Below are positions 27,401 to 36,563 of a DNA stretch of 64,000 bases, in pieces. A program made the position numbers and the translations under genes. Below the pieces are notes generated by a model. The model did not search any database. It had not been told where the DNA came from and was given only the letters and a program-made list of their open reading frames with translations. Location of the stretch: the NCBI GenBank assembly GCA_964568875.1, contig CAZMSH010000002.1, positions 186,001 to 250,000 of the forward strand. Direction: 5' to 3'. The stretch is from SLNP01 sp964568875. Its GTDB lineage: Bacteria; Bacteroidota; Bacteroidia; Bacteroidales; VadinHA17. The number at the start of each line of letters is the position of its first letter. Positions within the stretch are counted from its first letter, which is position 1.

Positions 27401-27624
27401 ACTTATCGACCTCTCTTGGCAAGCCCGACTGGTTTGACCTGCCCTCAACAAGCATTGGTATTCGTGCTACATACAGAACCCTTGACAAATACTCACCACG
27501 CTATTCGCCTACACAAAGGATTGACGGTAGCGGAAATCTGGTTCCTGACCCTGATGCCATTGGATTTGATAATGGCAACGAATGGGAGATCAGAACCTAT
27601 ATACGTATCAATATTGGTAAATAA
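24490..27624 (+). CDS. Secreted clan GH-A glycosidase fused to a C-terminal outer-membrane beta-barrel
   Basis: The 1044-aa product has a signal peptide (MKRTALLLFCFVLPIVLLAQ) and two regions. Residues about 25-400 form a TIM-barrel glycosidase (GH2-C/GH5-like): NTIRVYTG after strand 2, acid/base E168 in LLGNENNYG, and nucleophile E269 in LLSEFGSD. After a linker (about 400-475), residues ~490-1044 are a long run of alternating polar/hydrophobic strands with aromatic girdles (FDLKGFYRTGHYHWGY, LKFAFGPQLWWG, GFKLTGIFHEDL), and the chain ends WEIRTYIRINIGK, all typical of an outer-membrane barrel. No plug domain or TonB box was seen. It leads the glucan operon, 12 bases before the binding lipoprotein. 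A surface enzyme-pore chimera acting on beta-1,3-glucan is inferred. Confidence 0.78.
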   Translation: MKRTALLLFCFVLPIVLLAQSAKVTIEQNEEGSKLIVDGKAFMINGMNWDYFPIGTNYDYSLWSQPDDFIRQALDDEMTLLKNMGVNTIRVYTGIQPKWITYIYENYGIYTMLNHSFGRYGLTLDGAWVANTEYSDPRARKLLLEEVTALAEEYKDTPGLLLYLLGNENNYGLFWEGAETEDIPVEDRQSTIRARHMYKLFNEASLAMKAIDNNHPVSICNGDLLFLDIIAEECADVDILGINVYRGISFTDLFDRVKKEYGKPVLLSEFGSDAFNAVTNEEDQRAQAYYKVGNWKEIYENAAGLGKAGNSLGGFTFQFSDGWWKFGQTTNLDIHDNNASWANGGYQFDYVQGENNMNEEWFGICAKGPTNAMGFYQLYPRAAYYALKEAHSFNPYSPEATVASLHHHFAAIQIVDSYLQARGDKAALEGEKLKLLNISRLSAELTTFNTGGSLISTPDSPLPGNTTYPNQLGFDHMQAFIIGVEANPAANFRANVEFSVLGNVAQNPIDQIFYENRGRPVQVNTDNGNINVESFNRIQVYRANYEWNHKYFDLKGFYRTGHYHWGYEGDFFGLYPEANYGPQIDIYNGIAPFGFEMEGKKGFTGLKFAFGPQLWWGANPALLLKYTRDLGGFKLTGIFHEDLAQLGLTESSFAIPQPKTRRLTFHINKTVNNFGIEAGGIWAGQPLQGRDFQLIRGEVGNYSVYTDQIRAEDNFGGKIKLTYTGGRFNWYAQSAAMGLVAHGGADQTLTFTGWRLKDSGSGNQYNFLSGITYILGDLQIAPNFLWQKPIEGPIPADAPAPARPRNILDDPFIVRANREQIAGEILFTYDPTPGTWMYNWDSDRTEDAGLAVSLGFVYRHLPTTQDAAIGILPDGRTTFAFPGAAPAKDLWEVHTRLVSKINKDFGLIANIYAGDAQANGSDERTIRRYGMDLRMIYRTMKLTSFVRFNDWGPYDYHRDYNLTFPLQLMADLSTSLGKPDWFDLPSTSIGIRATYRTLDKYSPRYSPTQRIDGSGNLVPDPDAIGFDNGNEWEIRTYIRINIGK

Positions 27625-27636
27625 AAAATTCCAGGA

Positions 27637-29490
27637 ATGAAAACAAAAATAATAAACACCATTTCAATGCTCGTTACAACTGGTTTGTTATTGACCCTGT
27701 TGCAAAGCTGCGAGCGTGATATTGCCGGGCTATCCCCGGCCACTTACTCCGACAATCCGGATGTGTTTATTGATGGTTTTAGTGCAGGTCTCAACTATGC
27801 CGCATTCGGAGGTTCAGTTCCAACTGCTTTTGATGTCGACAACGATATTACATATAATAACTCGAAAGCATCAATGAGGTTTGATGTCCCGAATGCAAAT
27901 GACCCAAAGGGGGCATACGCCGGTGGTGCTTATTTTACTGAAACACCAAGGGATCTGTCAGGATACAATGCCCTTACATTTTGGGCTAAAGGATCGCAAT
28001 CTGCTTCTATTGATGTTATTGGTTTCGGTAACGATCTGGGTGAATCAAAATATCAGGCAACAATAACAGGTTTAGACATCACAACAGGATGGAGGAAATA
28101 TATAATACCCCTTCCTGATCCGGCAAAGCTTACTGCCGAACGTGGCATGTTCTTTTATTCCGAGGGGCCTGAAGATGGTAAAGGGTTTACCTTCTGGATA
28201 GATGAACTGAAATTCGAAAACCTGGGGACAATTGCGCATAAGCAGTACAGTATTAATAATGGTGCTGACGTGAATGAGACAACCGTTATAGGTGTTTCTA
28301 AACCTTTAAGCGGATTAATATCAACTACCAATCTTCCAAATGGAGTAAATCAGACAGTGAACCTGTCACCAGCATATTTCGAATTTACCTCATCTGATCC
28401 CTCAATTGCTACTGTTGATGAATCAGGTGTAGTAAAAATTGTAGGAGGACCGGGAAATGCTGAGATCTCCGCAAAAGTAGGAGGCATTACTGCAAATGGC
28501 TCGCTCAATATTCAATCGATGGGGGCCTTTGAACATGCACCTACTCCTACCCGTGATCCTGCCGGTGTAATTTCTGTGTTCAGTGAAGCATACGATAACG
28601 TAGCGGTTGATTATTACAATGGATACTGGGCTCCCTATCAAACTACTCTGTCGGCAGATTTTGAAGTAAATGGTGATCGTGTGCTTAACTACACCGACTT
28701 CAATTTTGTCGGAATTCAGATCAGTCCGCCTCTGGTTGATGCTTCATCAATGACGCATCTTCATTTAGATATTTACCTGCCTAATACCCTTACAACCAAT
28801 ACACCCTTCAGGGTTGAAATGGTTGACAATGCCGGAGGGGGCTCAGGTGCCTGGTCCACTACCCTGCTGACATCTCAGTCAAAGCAGTGGATAAGTTTGG
28901 ATATACCTCTTTCGGCCTTTACAGGGATGACTGGAAGGTCAGCGGTATGGCAGATCATTTTTGTTGACGTAAACGCGAATATTTCTGGTTTTTATGCTGA
29001 CAATATATATTTCTACAATGCAGCGCCGCCATCAGCGCCTACAACAGCTGCACCATCTCCAACCCACAGCGCATCAGATGTTAACGCTGTATTCAGTGAT
29101 GCATATACCGTAATCCCGGGCACAAATCTAAATCCTGGCTGGGGGCAGGCAACAGTTGTGTCACAAGTGCTGATACAGGGAAATAATACACTTAAATATT
29201 CCGGACTGAACTACCAGGGAATTGAGCTGGGTTCCAGCCAGGATGTTTCATCAATGGATTTTTTGCATTTAGACTTCTGGACATCCAATTCCACAACACT
29301 TAATGTGTACCTTATCAGTCCGGGCCCCGTTGAAACAGCCTATTCCCTCTCTGTACCAACCACAGGCTGGACAAGTATTGACATCCCTCTTGCATCATTT
29401 GCTCCTGTCAACCTTGCGAATGTGATACAGCTTAAATTCGACGGCAACGGAGACATCTACCTTGACAATATCTACTTCCGTAAGAATTAG
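27637..29490 (+). CDS. Glycan-binding-like lipoprotein with Ig-like (Big2) and repeated jelly-roll domains
   Basis: The 617-aa protein has a lipobox (LLTLLQSC). After it come a CBM11-like beta-sandwich (about 40-195; NSKASMRFDV, YNALTFWAKG), a Big2-type Ig domain (205-295; FEFTSSDPSIATVDESGVV), and two homologous jelly-roll repeats (about 300-460 and 470-617). The repeats share proline-rich leaders (APTPTRDPA, AAPSPTHSAS), an MTHLHLDIY/MDFLHLDFW strand and a final YLDNIYF strand. The same repeat occurs twice in the T9SS protein at 41.5 kb. No catalytic domain is visible. Position in the operon suggests it holds beta-glucan at the cell surface, the job done by SGBPs in Sus-type loci. Confidence 0.75.
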   Translation: MKTKIINTISMLVTTGLLLTLLQSCERDIAGLSPATYSDNPDVFIDGFSAGLNYAAFGGSVPTAFDVDNDITYNNSKASMRFDVPNANDPKGAYAGGAYFTETPRDLSGYNALTFWAKGSQSASIDVIGFGNDLGESKYQATITGLDITTGWRKYIIPLPDPAKLTAERGMFFYSEGPEDGKGFTFWIDELKFENLGTIAHKQYSINNGADVNETTVIGVSKPLSGLISTTNLPNGVNQTVNLSPAYFEFTSSDPSIATVDESGVVKIVGGPGNAEISAKVGGITANGSLNIQSMGAFEHAPTPTRDPAGVISVFSEAYDNVAVDYYNGYWAPYQTTLSADFEVNGDRVLNYTDFNFVGIQISPPLVDASSMTHLHLDIYLPNTLTTNTPFRVEMVDNAGGGSGAWSTTLLTSQSKQWISLDIPLSAFTGMTGRSAVWQIIFVDVNANISGFYADNIYFYNAAPPSAPTTAAPSPTHSASDVNAVFSDAYTVIPGTNLNPGWGQATVVSQVLIQGNNTLKYSGLNYQGIELGSSQDVSSMDFLHLDFWTSNSTTLNVYLISPGPVETAYSLSVPTTGWTSIDIPLASFAPVNLANVIQLKFDGNGDIYLDNIYFRKN

Positions 29491-29532
29491 AGCTAAAAAT
29501 AATTGATGTAACTCATTTTAATTTATTTACAA

Positions 29533-30366
29533 ATGAAAACAACAGATAAGATCACATACAACCGCTTAATCAGCCTGTTTTTGTTGCTTATGATTGCGTT
29601 GCCCGGTTGCGAGCGGGATGCTTTTCAGAAACTGGAGCCAAGAAGCTGGCAATTGGCATGGAGCGATGATTTTGAAGGTGCTTCGGGCCAGCTTCCTGAC
29701 CCTGCAAAGTGGACTTTTGATATAGGTACAGGCCAGGATGGATGGGGAAATCAGGAGCTTCAGTATTATACCAATAATCCTGCAAACGTTTCATTGGATG
29801 GGAATGGAAACCTTGTTATCACAGCAATAAGAAACGGCAACAGCTTCACCTCAGCGAGAATAAAGACTCAGGGTCTTTTTGCGCAGAAATATGGCCGGTT
29901 TGAAGCAAGGCTGAAAACACCTTATGGCCCTGGTTTGTGGCCGGCATTCTGGTTGCTGGGAGAAAACATTGAAACTGTAGGCTGGCCTACCTGTGGCGAA
30001 ATTGATATCATGGAACTCAGAGGCCAGGAACCCCATATAATAAATGGTACGATTCACGGCCCCGGATACTCAGGAGGAAACCCAATAACAAAGAGCTATT
30101 CTCTTGCTAACAACAGGTTTGATGCTGATTTTCATCTATTTGCAATTGAATGGGATGAAAACGGAATTGACTTTTTTGTTGATGATTACCTCTATCAGCG
30201 TATTGAGCGTAGTGATGTCCCCGGCGACTGGGTATATGACCAGGCCTTTTTTATTATCCTGAATGTTGCAGTTGGTGGTAATTATGTCGGGTTCCCTACT
30301 AACCAGACACCTTTCCCGCAAAAAATGATAATAGATTATATAAAGGTGTATCAGGAAATCAAATAG
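29533..30366 (+). CDS. GH16 laminarinase (endo-beta-1,3-glucanase) lipoprotein
   Basis: The 277-aa product has a lipobox (LMIALPGC) and a single GH16 domain with the catalytic motif GEIDIMEL: nucleophile E156, helper D158, acid/base E161. The insertion of Met (ExDxxE) is the bacterial laminarinase form. Substrate-cleft aromatics WPAFWLLG and the C-terminal strand KMIIDYIKVYQ are present, and length is normal for a bare catalytic module. It should cut internal beta-1,3 bonds of laminarin-like glucan at the cell surface. It lies between the binding lipoprotein (42-base gap) and the large phosphorylase-like gene (34-base gap) in the same direction. Confidence 0.94.
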   Translation: MKTTDKITYNRLISLFLLLMIALPGCERDAFQKLEPRSWQLAWSDDFEGASGQLPDPAKWTFDIGTGQDGWGNQELQYYTNNPANVSLDGNGNLVITAIRNGNSFTSARIKTQGLFAQKYGRFEARLKTPYGPGLWPAFWLLGENIETVGWPTCGEIDIMELRGQEPHIINGTIHGPGYSGGNPITKSYSLANNRFDADFHLFAIEWDENGIDFFVDDYLYQRIERSDVPGDWVYDQAFFIILNVAVGGNYVGFPTNQTPFPQKMIIDYIKVYQEIK

Positions 30367-30400
30367 CTGATGATAGAAAGAGTACCTAATTGTTTATGTA

Positions 30401-33400
30401 GTGAATTTAGAAATCAAAAACGTTCAGGCTGACCCGGAGAGAGGCAAAGTTGGCTTCGACACAGTCATGTCAGACAACGAAACATGGTTCAGAATTTCCA
30501 ATTATGATACCATGAGGCCATTCTTAATGAGCATCGTCAGTGATTCAGACCATTGGATGTTCATCTCAAGCAATGGTGGTCTTACAGCTGGTCGCAAAAA
30601 CCCTGATTTTGCACTCTTTCCTTATTATACCGATGATAAAATAACCGACCTCTCAGAAACCACAGGTACCAAGTCAATATTCCGGATACACCTCAATGAC
30701 GGCATAGTTATTTGGGAACCATTTTCAAACCATAATACCAACTTTGGTTCGGTTAGCCGCAATATTTACAAAAGTCTATACGGTAACAAAATACTATTTG
30801 AGGAGATAAATCATGATCTCTCTCTGACTTTCAGATACCGTTGGAATTCCTCGGATAATTTTGGTTTTATAAGAAGCGCAGAACTGATTAATAATTCTAC
30901 GACCGATTACAATATAACGCTCCTTGATGGCATTCAGAATATTATGCCTTACGGTGTGCCACCTGATCTTCAGTGTTCAACAAGTAACCTCGTTGATGCC
31001 TATAAAAGGAGTGAACTGGAGCCAGAGACAGGTGTTGGAATATTCTCACTTAGTGCAATCATTGTAGACAAAGCTGAACCAAGTGAAGCACTGAAAGCGA
31101 ATATTGTCTGGTCGTTGGGGTTGTTGAATCCCAAATACCTTCTCTCCTCTGTTCAACTTGAAAAGTTCAGACAAAAAGAATCCATCAGTACTGAACACGA
31201 TGTAAAAGGCGAGAAGGGAGCATATTATGTCTGCTCAGAGATAATGCTGCAAAAAAAGCAGGTTGTCAAATGGAAGATCGTGGCCAATGTCAACCAGAAC
31301 CATTCACAAATAATACGTCTTTGCCAATCTTTGAAAAAGCAGGATGATCTGGAAAGGCAATTAAGCAACGACGTAGAAGCTGGTACAGCCAGACTGATTA
31401 AGGTTGTCTCAAGCGCTGACGGATTACAGTTCACAGATGACAAATTCAATGATGCAAGGCATTTTTCAAATGTACTCTTCAATGTTATGCGTGGAGGCAT
31501 TTTCGACGACAACTATAATATTATTAAAAGTGACTTTCTCAGGCACCTCTGCAAATCCAACAAAGTATTAGCAGATGAAAGTCAGAATATATTTGAGAAA
31601 CTGGATGATATTATTCCCAGACCCTTGATGATTGCATCTCTGAAGGAGACTGGGAATGCTGATCTCATAAGGCATGGTATCGAATATCTGCCGCTGAGGT
31701 TCAGCCGAAGGCATGGTGATCCGAGCAGGCCATGGAACAACTTTTCTATAAACACCCGGGATGAGTATGACGGATCAAAGATCCTTGACTACGAGGGCAA
31801 CTGGAGAGATCTTTTCCAAAACTGGGAGGCACTTGCCTGTTCTTATCCGGAATTTACCGATGGTATGATCTTCAAGTTCTTAAATGCATCTACTTTTGAC
31901 GGTTACAATCCTTACAGGGTGACAAAAGACGGATTTGACTGGGAGGTGCTTGAACCTGACAATCCATGGTCATATATCGGATATTGGGGAGATCACCAGA
32001 TAATCTATATGCTTAAATTGCTGGAGATAAGTGAAAAATACTACCCCGGCAATTTACAGTCCTGGTTTGACAAAGACTGGTTTGTGTATGCTTCTGTGCC
32101 CTATATTATTAAGCCATATGACAAGATATTAGTAAACCCAAGAGATACTATTGAATTTGACAAAGACCTGGATAATTCAATCAGAAAACAGCGTAAGGAT
32201 GTGGGTTCTGACGGAGCGCTTCTGGCTCTTGGTACCGGTGAAATCTATCACGTAAACTTCATCGAAAAGATTCTGGCATCTGTATTGGCTAAAGTGTCTA
32301 ATTATATTCCTGAAGCCGGTATCTGGATGAACACTCAGAGACCTGAATGGAATGATGCCAATAATGCCCTTGTAGGAAATGGTATTTCTATGGTCACCCT
32401 ATTCTATTTGTACCGTTTCCTGAAATTCCTCGACACCCTTCTCATTAATGCAAAAGAGGAAAGACTTAGAATATCAGTAGAGCTAAGTGATTATTATCAC
32501 ACGGTAAGAGAGACTCTTAAATCATCAGAACATCTATTGGTACAACCTTTAAGTGACAGTGACCGGAAAGGTTTGATGGATAGTCTCGGTAGAGCAGCTT
32601 CAGAGTACAGGAGTCAGATTTACAAAAATGGATTCTGGGGAAAAAAAAGAAGTGTTTCCGTAAATGGCCTCAGAATATTTATACAGGTATGCATTGACTT
32701 TATAGAACATTCCATTAGGGCAAACCAGAGGCAAGACAATCTGTTTAATACCTATAATGTAATATCTATAAAAGATACCAAAGTCTCGATTTCAGACCTT
32801 GAGGAGATGCTGGAAGGGCAGGTAGCTGTTCTCAGTTCAGGGTTTCTGGATTCAAAAAAATCTCTTGAGCTTTTAGATGCTTTGAAACGCAGCTCCCTTT
32901 TCAGGGAGGACCAGTATAGTTACATCCTCTATCCGGAAAAAAAGCTGCCGGGCTTTCTGCAAAAAAATATTATTGCTGAAGAAGACGCAGAAAAGTCGGA
33001 ATTAATCAAAATAATGGTATCTGATGGCAACAGGCAGATTGTAGAGAGGGATATTCTTGGCAATTACCACTTTAACGGGAGCTTCAGAAACGTAAGCGAT
33101 CTGGAAGAAGCGCTTAAGGACCTCGCAGATTCAAAGTACAAAGAACTTATTGTGAGCGATACGGAGCTTCTGACCTCCCTGTTTGAGAAGGTCTTTAATC
33201 ACAGGTTCTTTACCGGCAGATCAGGTACATTCTTCTCCTACGAAGGTCTGGGTTCAATATACTGGCATATGGTATCCAAACTGCGTCTGGCAGTCCAGGA
33301 AACATGTATAAAAGCTATTGAAAATTATACTGATCCAGTTATTACAGGGAAATTATTGGAGCATTATTATGAGATCGACGCAGGAATCGGAGTCCATAAA

Positions 33401-33856
33401 CCACCTGACCTATACGGAGCATTTCCAACAGATCCCTATTCCCACACCCCGCGCCACAGAGGTGCTCAGCAGCCAGGCATGACCGGACAGGTGAAGGAGG
33501 ATATCCTTGCACGTTTTGGAGAGCTTGGAGTTTTTGTCAGAGATGGGAAGATTGCTTTTAATCCCTGCCTTTTGAGAAATAAGGAACTACTGTCTCAACC
33601 TGATAGTTTTGAGTACCATACTGCAGAAGGCAGAAAAACGATGATCAGTCTCAAAACAGGGCAGCTATGCTTCTCCTTTTGTAATGTGCCCGTCACATAT
33701 ACTGAATCAGACCATGAAAAGATCACTCTGAAATATAGTGATGGTAAAACAGAAGAATTTGATGGTAAGGCATTGGATCGCTATTCCAGTAATTTAATAT
33801 TTAGCAGAACAGGCAAAATCAGTTTAATTGAAGTATCAGTAAAGCTGCAACATTGA
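30401..33856 (+). CDS. GH94/GH149-like phosphorylase, putative beta-1,3-glucan phosphorylase
   Basis: The 1151-aa protein has no signal and should be cytoplasmic. It begins with a beta-sandwich region (WFRISNYDTMRPFLMSIVSD, ISSNGGLTAGRKNPDFALF), then an (alpha/alpha)6-type catalytic half with NPWSYIGYWGDHQIIYML and PEWNDANNALVGNG. The latter aligns with the DWND/general-acid segment of GH94 phosphorylases (candidate acid D652). A late block reads PRHRGAQQPGMTGQVKEDILARFGELG (positions about 1039-1065). Length over 1100 aa and a setting among GH16, GH17 and GH30 genes fit GH149 beta-1,3-glucan phosphorylases, which release glucose-1-phosphate from oligosaccharides. GH161 is the main alternative. 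GTG at 30401 is used as start. The family assignment is from memory of motifs, not a search. Confidence 0.62.
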   Translation: MNLEIKNVQADPERGKVGFDTVMSDNETWFRISNYDTMRPFLMSIVSDSDHWMFISSNGGLTAGRKNPDFALFPYYTDDKITDLSETTGTKSIFRIHLNDGIVIWEPFSNHNTNFGSVSRNIYKSLYGNKILFEEINHDLSLTFRYRWNSSDNFGFIRSAELINNSTTDYNITLLDGIQNIMPYGVPPDLQCSTSNLVDAYKRSELEPETGVGIFSLSAIIVDKAEPSEALKANIVWSLGLLNPKYLLSSVQLEKFRQKESISTEHDVKGEKGAYYVCSEIMLQKKQVVKWKIVANVNQNHSQIIRLCQSLKKQDDLERQLSNDVEAGTARLIKVVSSADGLQFTDDKFNDARHFSNVLFNVMRGGIFDDNYNIIKSDFLRHLCKSNKVLADESQNIFEKLDDIIPRPLMIASLKETGNADLIRHGIEYLPLRFSRRHGDPSRPWNNFSINTRDEYDGSKILDYEGNWRDLFQNWEALACSYPEFTDGMIFKFLNASTFDGYNPYRVTKDGFDWEVLEPDNPWSYIGYWGDHQIIYMLKLLEISEKYYPGNLQSWFDKDWFVYASVPYIIKPYDKILVNPRDTIEFDKDLDNSIRKQRKDVGSDGALLALGTGEIYHVNFIEKILASVLAKVSNYIPEAGIWMNTQRPEWNDANNALVGNGISMVTLFYLYRFLKFLDTLLINAKEERLRISVELSDYYHTVRETLKSSEHLLVQPLSDSDRKGLMDSLGRAASEYRSQIYKNGFWGKKRSVSVNGLRIFIQVCIDFIEHSIRANQRQDNLFNTYNVISIKDTKVSISDLEEMLEGQVAVLSSGFLDSKKSLELLDALKRSSLFREDQYSYILYPEKKLPGFLQKNIIAEEDAEKSELIKIMVSDGNRQIVERDILGNYHFNGSFRNVSDLEEALKDLADSKYKELIVSDTELLTSLFEKVFNHRFFTGRSGTFFSYEGLGSIYWHMVSKLRLAVQETCIKAIENYTDPVITGKLLEHYYEIDAGIGVHKPPDLYGAFPTDPYSHTPRHRGAQQPGMTGQVKEDILARFGELGVFVRDGKIAFNPCLLRNKELLSQPDSFEYHTAEGRKTMISLKTGQLCFSFCNVPVTYTESDHEKITLKYSDGKTEEFDGKALDRYSSNLIFSRTGKISLIEVSVKLQH

Positions 33857-33940
33857 TTATTATTTGTTTATCTAATTGATCTCTCATGAAAGGCAAACAG
33901 CCAGATCACCAAAGGCTGGGTTAATTTTGAACGAAGTATT

Positions 33941-35281
33941 ATGAGACTATCTGTCAGGGAAAAGATCGGTTACGGACTCGGGGACACAGCATCTCACTTC
34001 GTTTGGGATATGGTTGGCTTTTGGATCCTCATTTTCTACACAGATACCTTTGGAATTCCCGCAGCGGCAGCCGGAACAATTATGCTGATTGCGCGTTTCT
34101 GGGATATGCTTAGTGATCCCCTTATGGGCGTAATTGCCGACAGGACCAATACCCGATGGGGAAAATTCAGGCCATATATTCTATTTATGGCTTTACCCTA
34201 TAGTGTTCTTGCCGTTCTTACGTTTTCAACCCCTGATCTCAGCACTACAGGTAAAGTAATCTATGCCGGTACTACATACCTGCTTTTAATGACTGTTTTT
34301 ACTGCAATTAACCTGCCCTACTCATCTCTGGGTGCAGTAATGACATCAGACTCATATGAAAGAGCCGGACTTAACTCATATCGGTTCGTTTTCGCATTTG
34401 CAGGCCAGCTAATAGTAACAGGCACAGCCCTCTACCTGGCGAATTACTTCGGCAAAGGGAATATGGCACGGGGTTACCAGCATACACTGATTCTTTTCTC
34501 CCTGATAAGCCTCTTCCTCTTCATGGTAACATTTGCGACAACAAGGGAAAGGGTTGCACCTCCACCGGCACAACAGAATAACCTTAAAGAAGATGTCAGG
34601 AACCTGTTCAGGAACCGCCCCTGGGTAATTCTCTTCTTTGTGGGCATTATCTCTTTTGTGATGTTCGCTTTGCAAAATCTTACCATTGCCTACTATTTTA
34701 AGTATTATATCGGTAAGGAAGAGAGCGTTCAATTATTCAACGTCATCGGCACAATAGCATTAATCCTGGGAATACCTTTGTCAAAGCCTTTGGCCAAAAA
34801 ATATGGAAAACGTAATATATACATAGCAAGCTCACTGCTTTCAGGTATCTTTTTCATCTTACTCTACATTCCTGATGATAATAATATCTTCACCGTATAC
34901 GTACTGAATATTCTGGCAAAATTCACATATGCTCCTGCGGTTCCACTTTTATGGACAATGCTTGCTGACGCTGCCGATTACTCAGAATGGAAGTTCGGAA
35001 GACGTTCAACCGGACTGGTGTTTTCAGCTGCCACATTTGCACAAAAGGCCGGTTGGGGAATAGGTGGCGCCCTTGCAGGATGGCTGCTTGCAACATTCCG
35101 GTTTGTGCCAAACATTGAACAAACAGCCTCTACCCTCAATGGTATTAAGCTAATGATATCTGTATTCCCCGGATTGCTTTACATGTCATGTGCCATAATA
35201 CTCTATTTCTACGCCATTGATCAGAAAACATGCATTGAGATGCAGACAGAACTTGAACAACGCAGAAAAGAAAAATCATGA
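33941..35281 (+). CDS. GPH-type MFS sugar:cation symporter
   Basis: The 446-aa protein has 12 transmembrane helices and the GPH family hallmark DPLMGVIADRTNTRWGKFRP in loop 2-3, as in MelB-like carriers, with a start (REKIGYGLGDTASHF) that is nearly diagnostic. It imports glycosides or oligosaccharides with Na+ or H+. The ATG of the next gene (GH17 lipoprotein) overlaps its stop by four bases, which ties transport to beta-1,3-glucan cleavage. The likely cargo is laminari-oligosaccharides feeding the cytoplasmic phosphorylase and GH17 enzymes. Confidence 0.92.
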   Translation: MRLSVREKIGYGLGDTASHFVWDMVGFWILIFYTDTFGIPAAAAGTIMLIARFWDMLSDPLMGVIADRTNTRWGKFRPYILFMALPYSVLAVLTFSTPDLSTTGKVIYAGTTYLLLMTVFTAINLPYSSLGAVMTSDSYERAGLNSYRFVFAFAGQLIVTGTALYLANYFGKGNMARGYQHTLILFSLISLFLFMVTFATTRERVAPPPAQQNNLKEDVRNLFRNRPWVILFFVGIISFVMFALQNLTIAYYFKYYIGKEESVQLFNVIGTIALILGIPLSKPLAKKYGKRNIYIASSLLSGIFFILLYIPDDNNIFTVYVLNILAKFTYAPAVPLLWTMLADAADYSEWKFGRRSTGLVFSAATFAQKAGWGIGGALAGWLLATFRFVPNIEQTASTLNGIKLMISVFPGLLYMSCAIILYFYAIDQKTCIEMQTELEQRRKEKS

Positions 35282-36555
35282 GAAGAACAATCAGATATCT
35301 TTTTTTGATACTGGCTGCGGCACTGTTAGTTACCTGTTCCCAGCGTCATGAAACTGCTAATAAAACTGCAGCTGAAATACTGGGCAATCCGGAATATCAG
35401 GCTATTTCCTACGGTGGTTACAGAGAGATAACCAGAGATATCCAGCCAACAATAACTCAATTGAAAGAAGATATGAGAATACTGGCTGCTATGGGGATCA
35501 GACTACTTAGAACATACAATGTTCATTACGATGAAGCAGCCAATCTCCTTGAAGCCATTAAACAACTTAAGCACGATATTCCTGGCTTTGAAATGTATGT
35601 GATGTTGGGTGTCTGGATAGATTGTAAAAATGCCTGGACTGACCTGCCCGATCGAATTCGTGACCAGGAGAGCGACAGAAATGCTGTTGAAATTGAAAGC
35701 GCTGTTAACCTGACGCTGCAATATCCTGATATTGTCAGGATTATTGCAGTTGGGAATGAAGCAATGGTACACTGGGCATGGAATTATTATGTTGAACCCG
35801 GTATCATACTGAAGTGGGTGAATCATCTTCAGGAACTGAAGAAAGAGGGTGTACTGCCTAAAACATTATGGATTACCAGTTCCGACAATTTCGCATCATG
35901 GGGTGGTGGCGGAAATGAATACCATAAAAAGGAATTAAATGAACTTATTGAAGCTGTGGACTTTATCTCGATGCATACTTATCCTATGCACGACACTCAT
36001 TATAACCCTGACTTCTGGGGTGTACCTGAAGATGAAGAACACATGTCCGACCTCGACAAGATTAATGCCGCTATGGTAAGGGCAAGGGATTACGCAATTG
36101 GTCAGTATGAAAGCGTCAGAAAATATATGCAAAGTCTGGATATAGAAAAACCAGTACATATCGGAGAAACAGGATGGGCGACTAAGTCAAATGAGTTTTA
36201 TGGTAACGATGGATCAAGGGCAACAGATGAATACAAATCTGCCATCTACTACCATCATATTCGTGAATGGACCAAAAATAACGGAATTACATGTTTCTAT
36301 TTTGAAGCGTTCGACGAACAATGGAAGGACGCTGGAAATCCGCAAGGCTCGGAAAACCACTTTGGACTCATAAATCTTAAAGGTGAGGCCAAGTATGCTT
36401 TATGGGATCTGGTTGATGCCGGTAAATTTGAAGGATTAACCCGCGATGGAATGAAGATCTCAAAAACCTATGATGGAAATAAAGAGGACTTGATGATGGA
36501 TGTCATGGTTCCCCCAAACAACAGGAGCATACAAACGAATAATACACAAAATTGA
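35278..36555 (+). CDS. GH17 beta-1,3-glucan hydrolase/transglycosylase, lipoprotein
   Basis: The 425-aa product has a lipobox (LAAALLVTC, Cys about 20) and one GH17 TIM barrel (45-395). The acid/base is E161 in AVGNEA and the nucleophile E297 in IGETGWAT, both in the usual positions. FYFEAFDEQWK after strand 8 and HFGLINLKGEAKYAL are also typical. GH17 enzymes hydrolyse or transfer beta-1,3-glucosyl units. As an envelope lipoprotein it would trim laminarin fragments before uptake. It overlaps the symporter upstream by four bases and the GH30 gene follows within 10 bases, so all three are translationally close. Confidence 0.9.
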   Translation: MRRTIRYLFLILAAALLVTCSQRHETANKTAAEILGNPEYQAISYGGYREITRDIQPTITQLKEDMRILAAMGIRLLRTYNVHYDEAANLLEAIKQLKHDIPGFEMYVMLGVWIDCKNAWTDLPDRIRDQESDRNAVEIESAVNLTLQYPDIVRIIAVGNEAMVHWAWNYYVEPGIILKWVNHLQELKKEGVLPKTLWITSSDNFASWGGGGNEYHKKELNELIEAVDFISMHTYPMHDTHYNPDFWGVPEDEEHMSDLDKINAAMVRARDYAIGQYESVRKYMQSLDIEKPVHIGETGWATKSNEFYGNDGSRATDEYKSAIYYHHIREWTKNNGITCFYFEAFDEQWKDAGNPQGSENHFGLINLKGEAKYALWDLVDAGKFEGLTRDGMKISKTYDGNKEDLMMDVMVPPNNRSIQTNNTQN

Positions 36556-36563
36556 TTTCAGAA

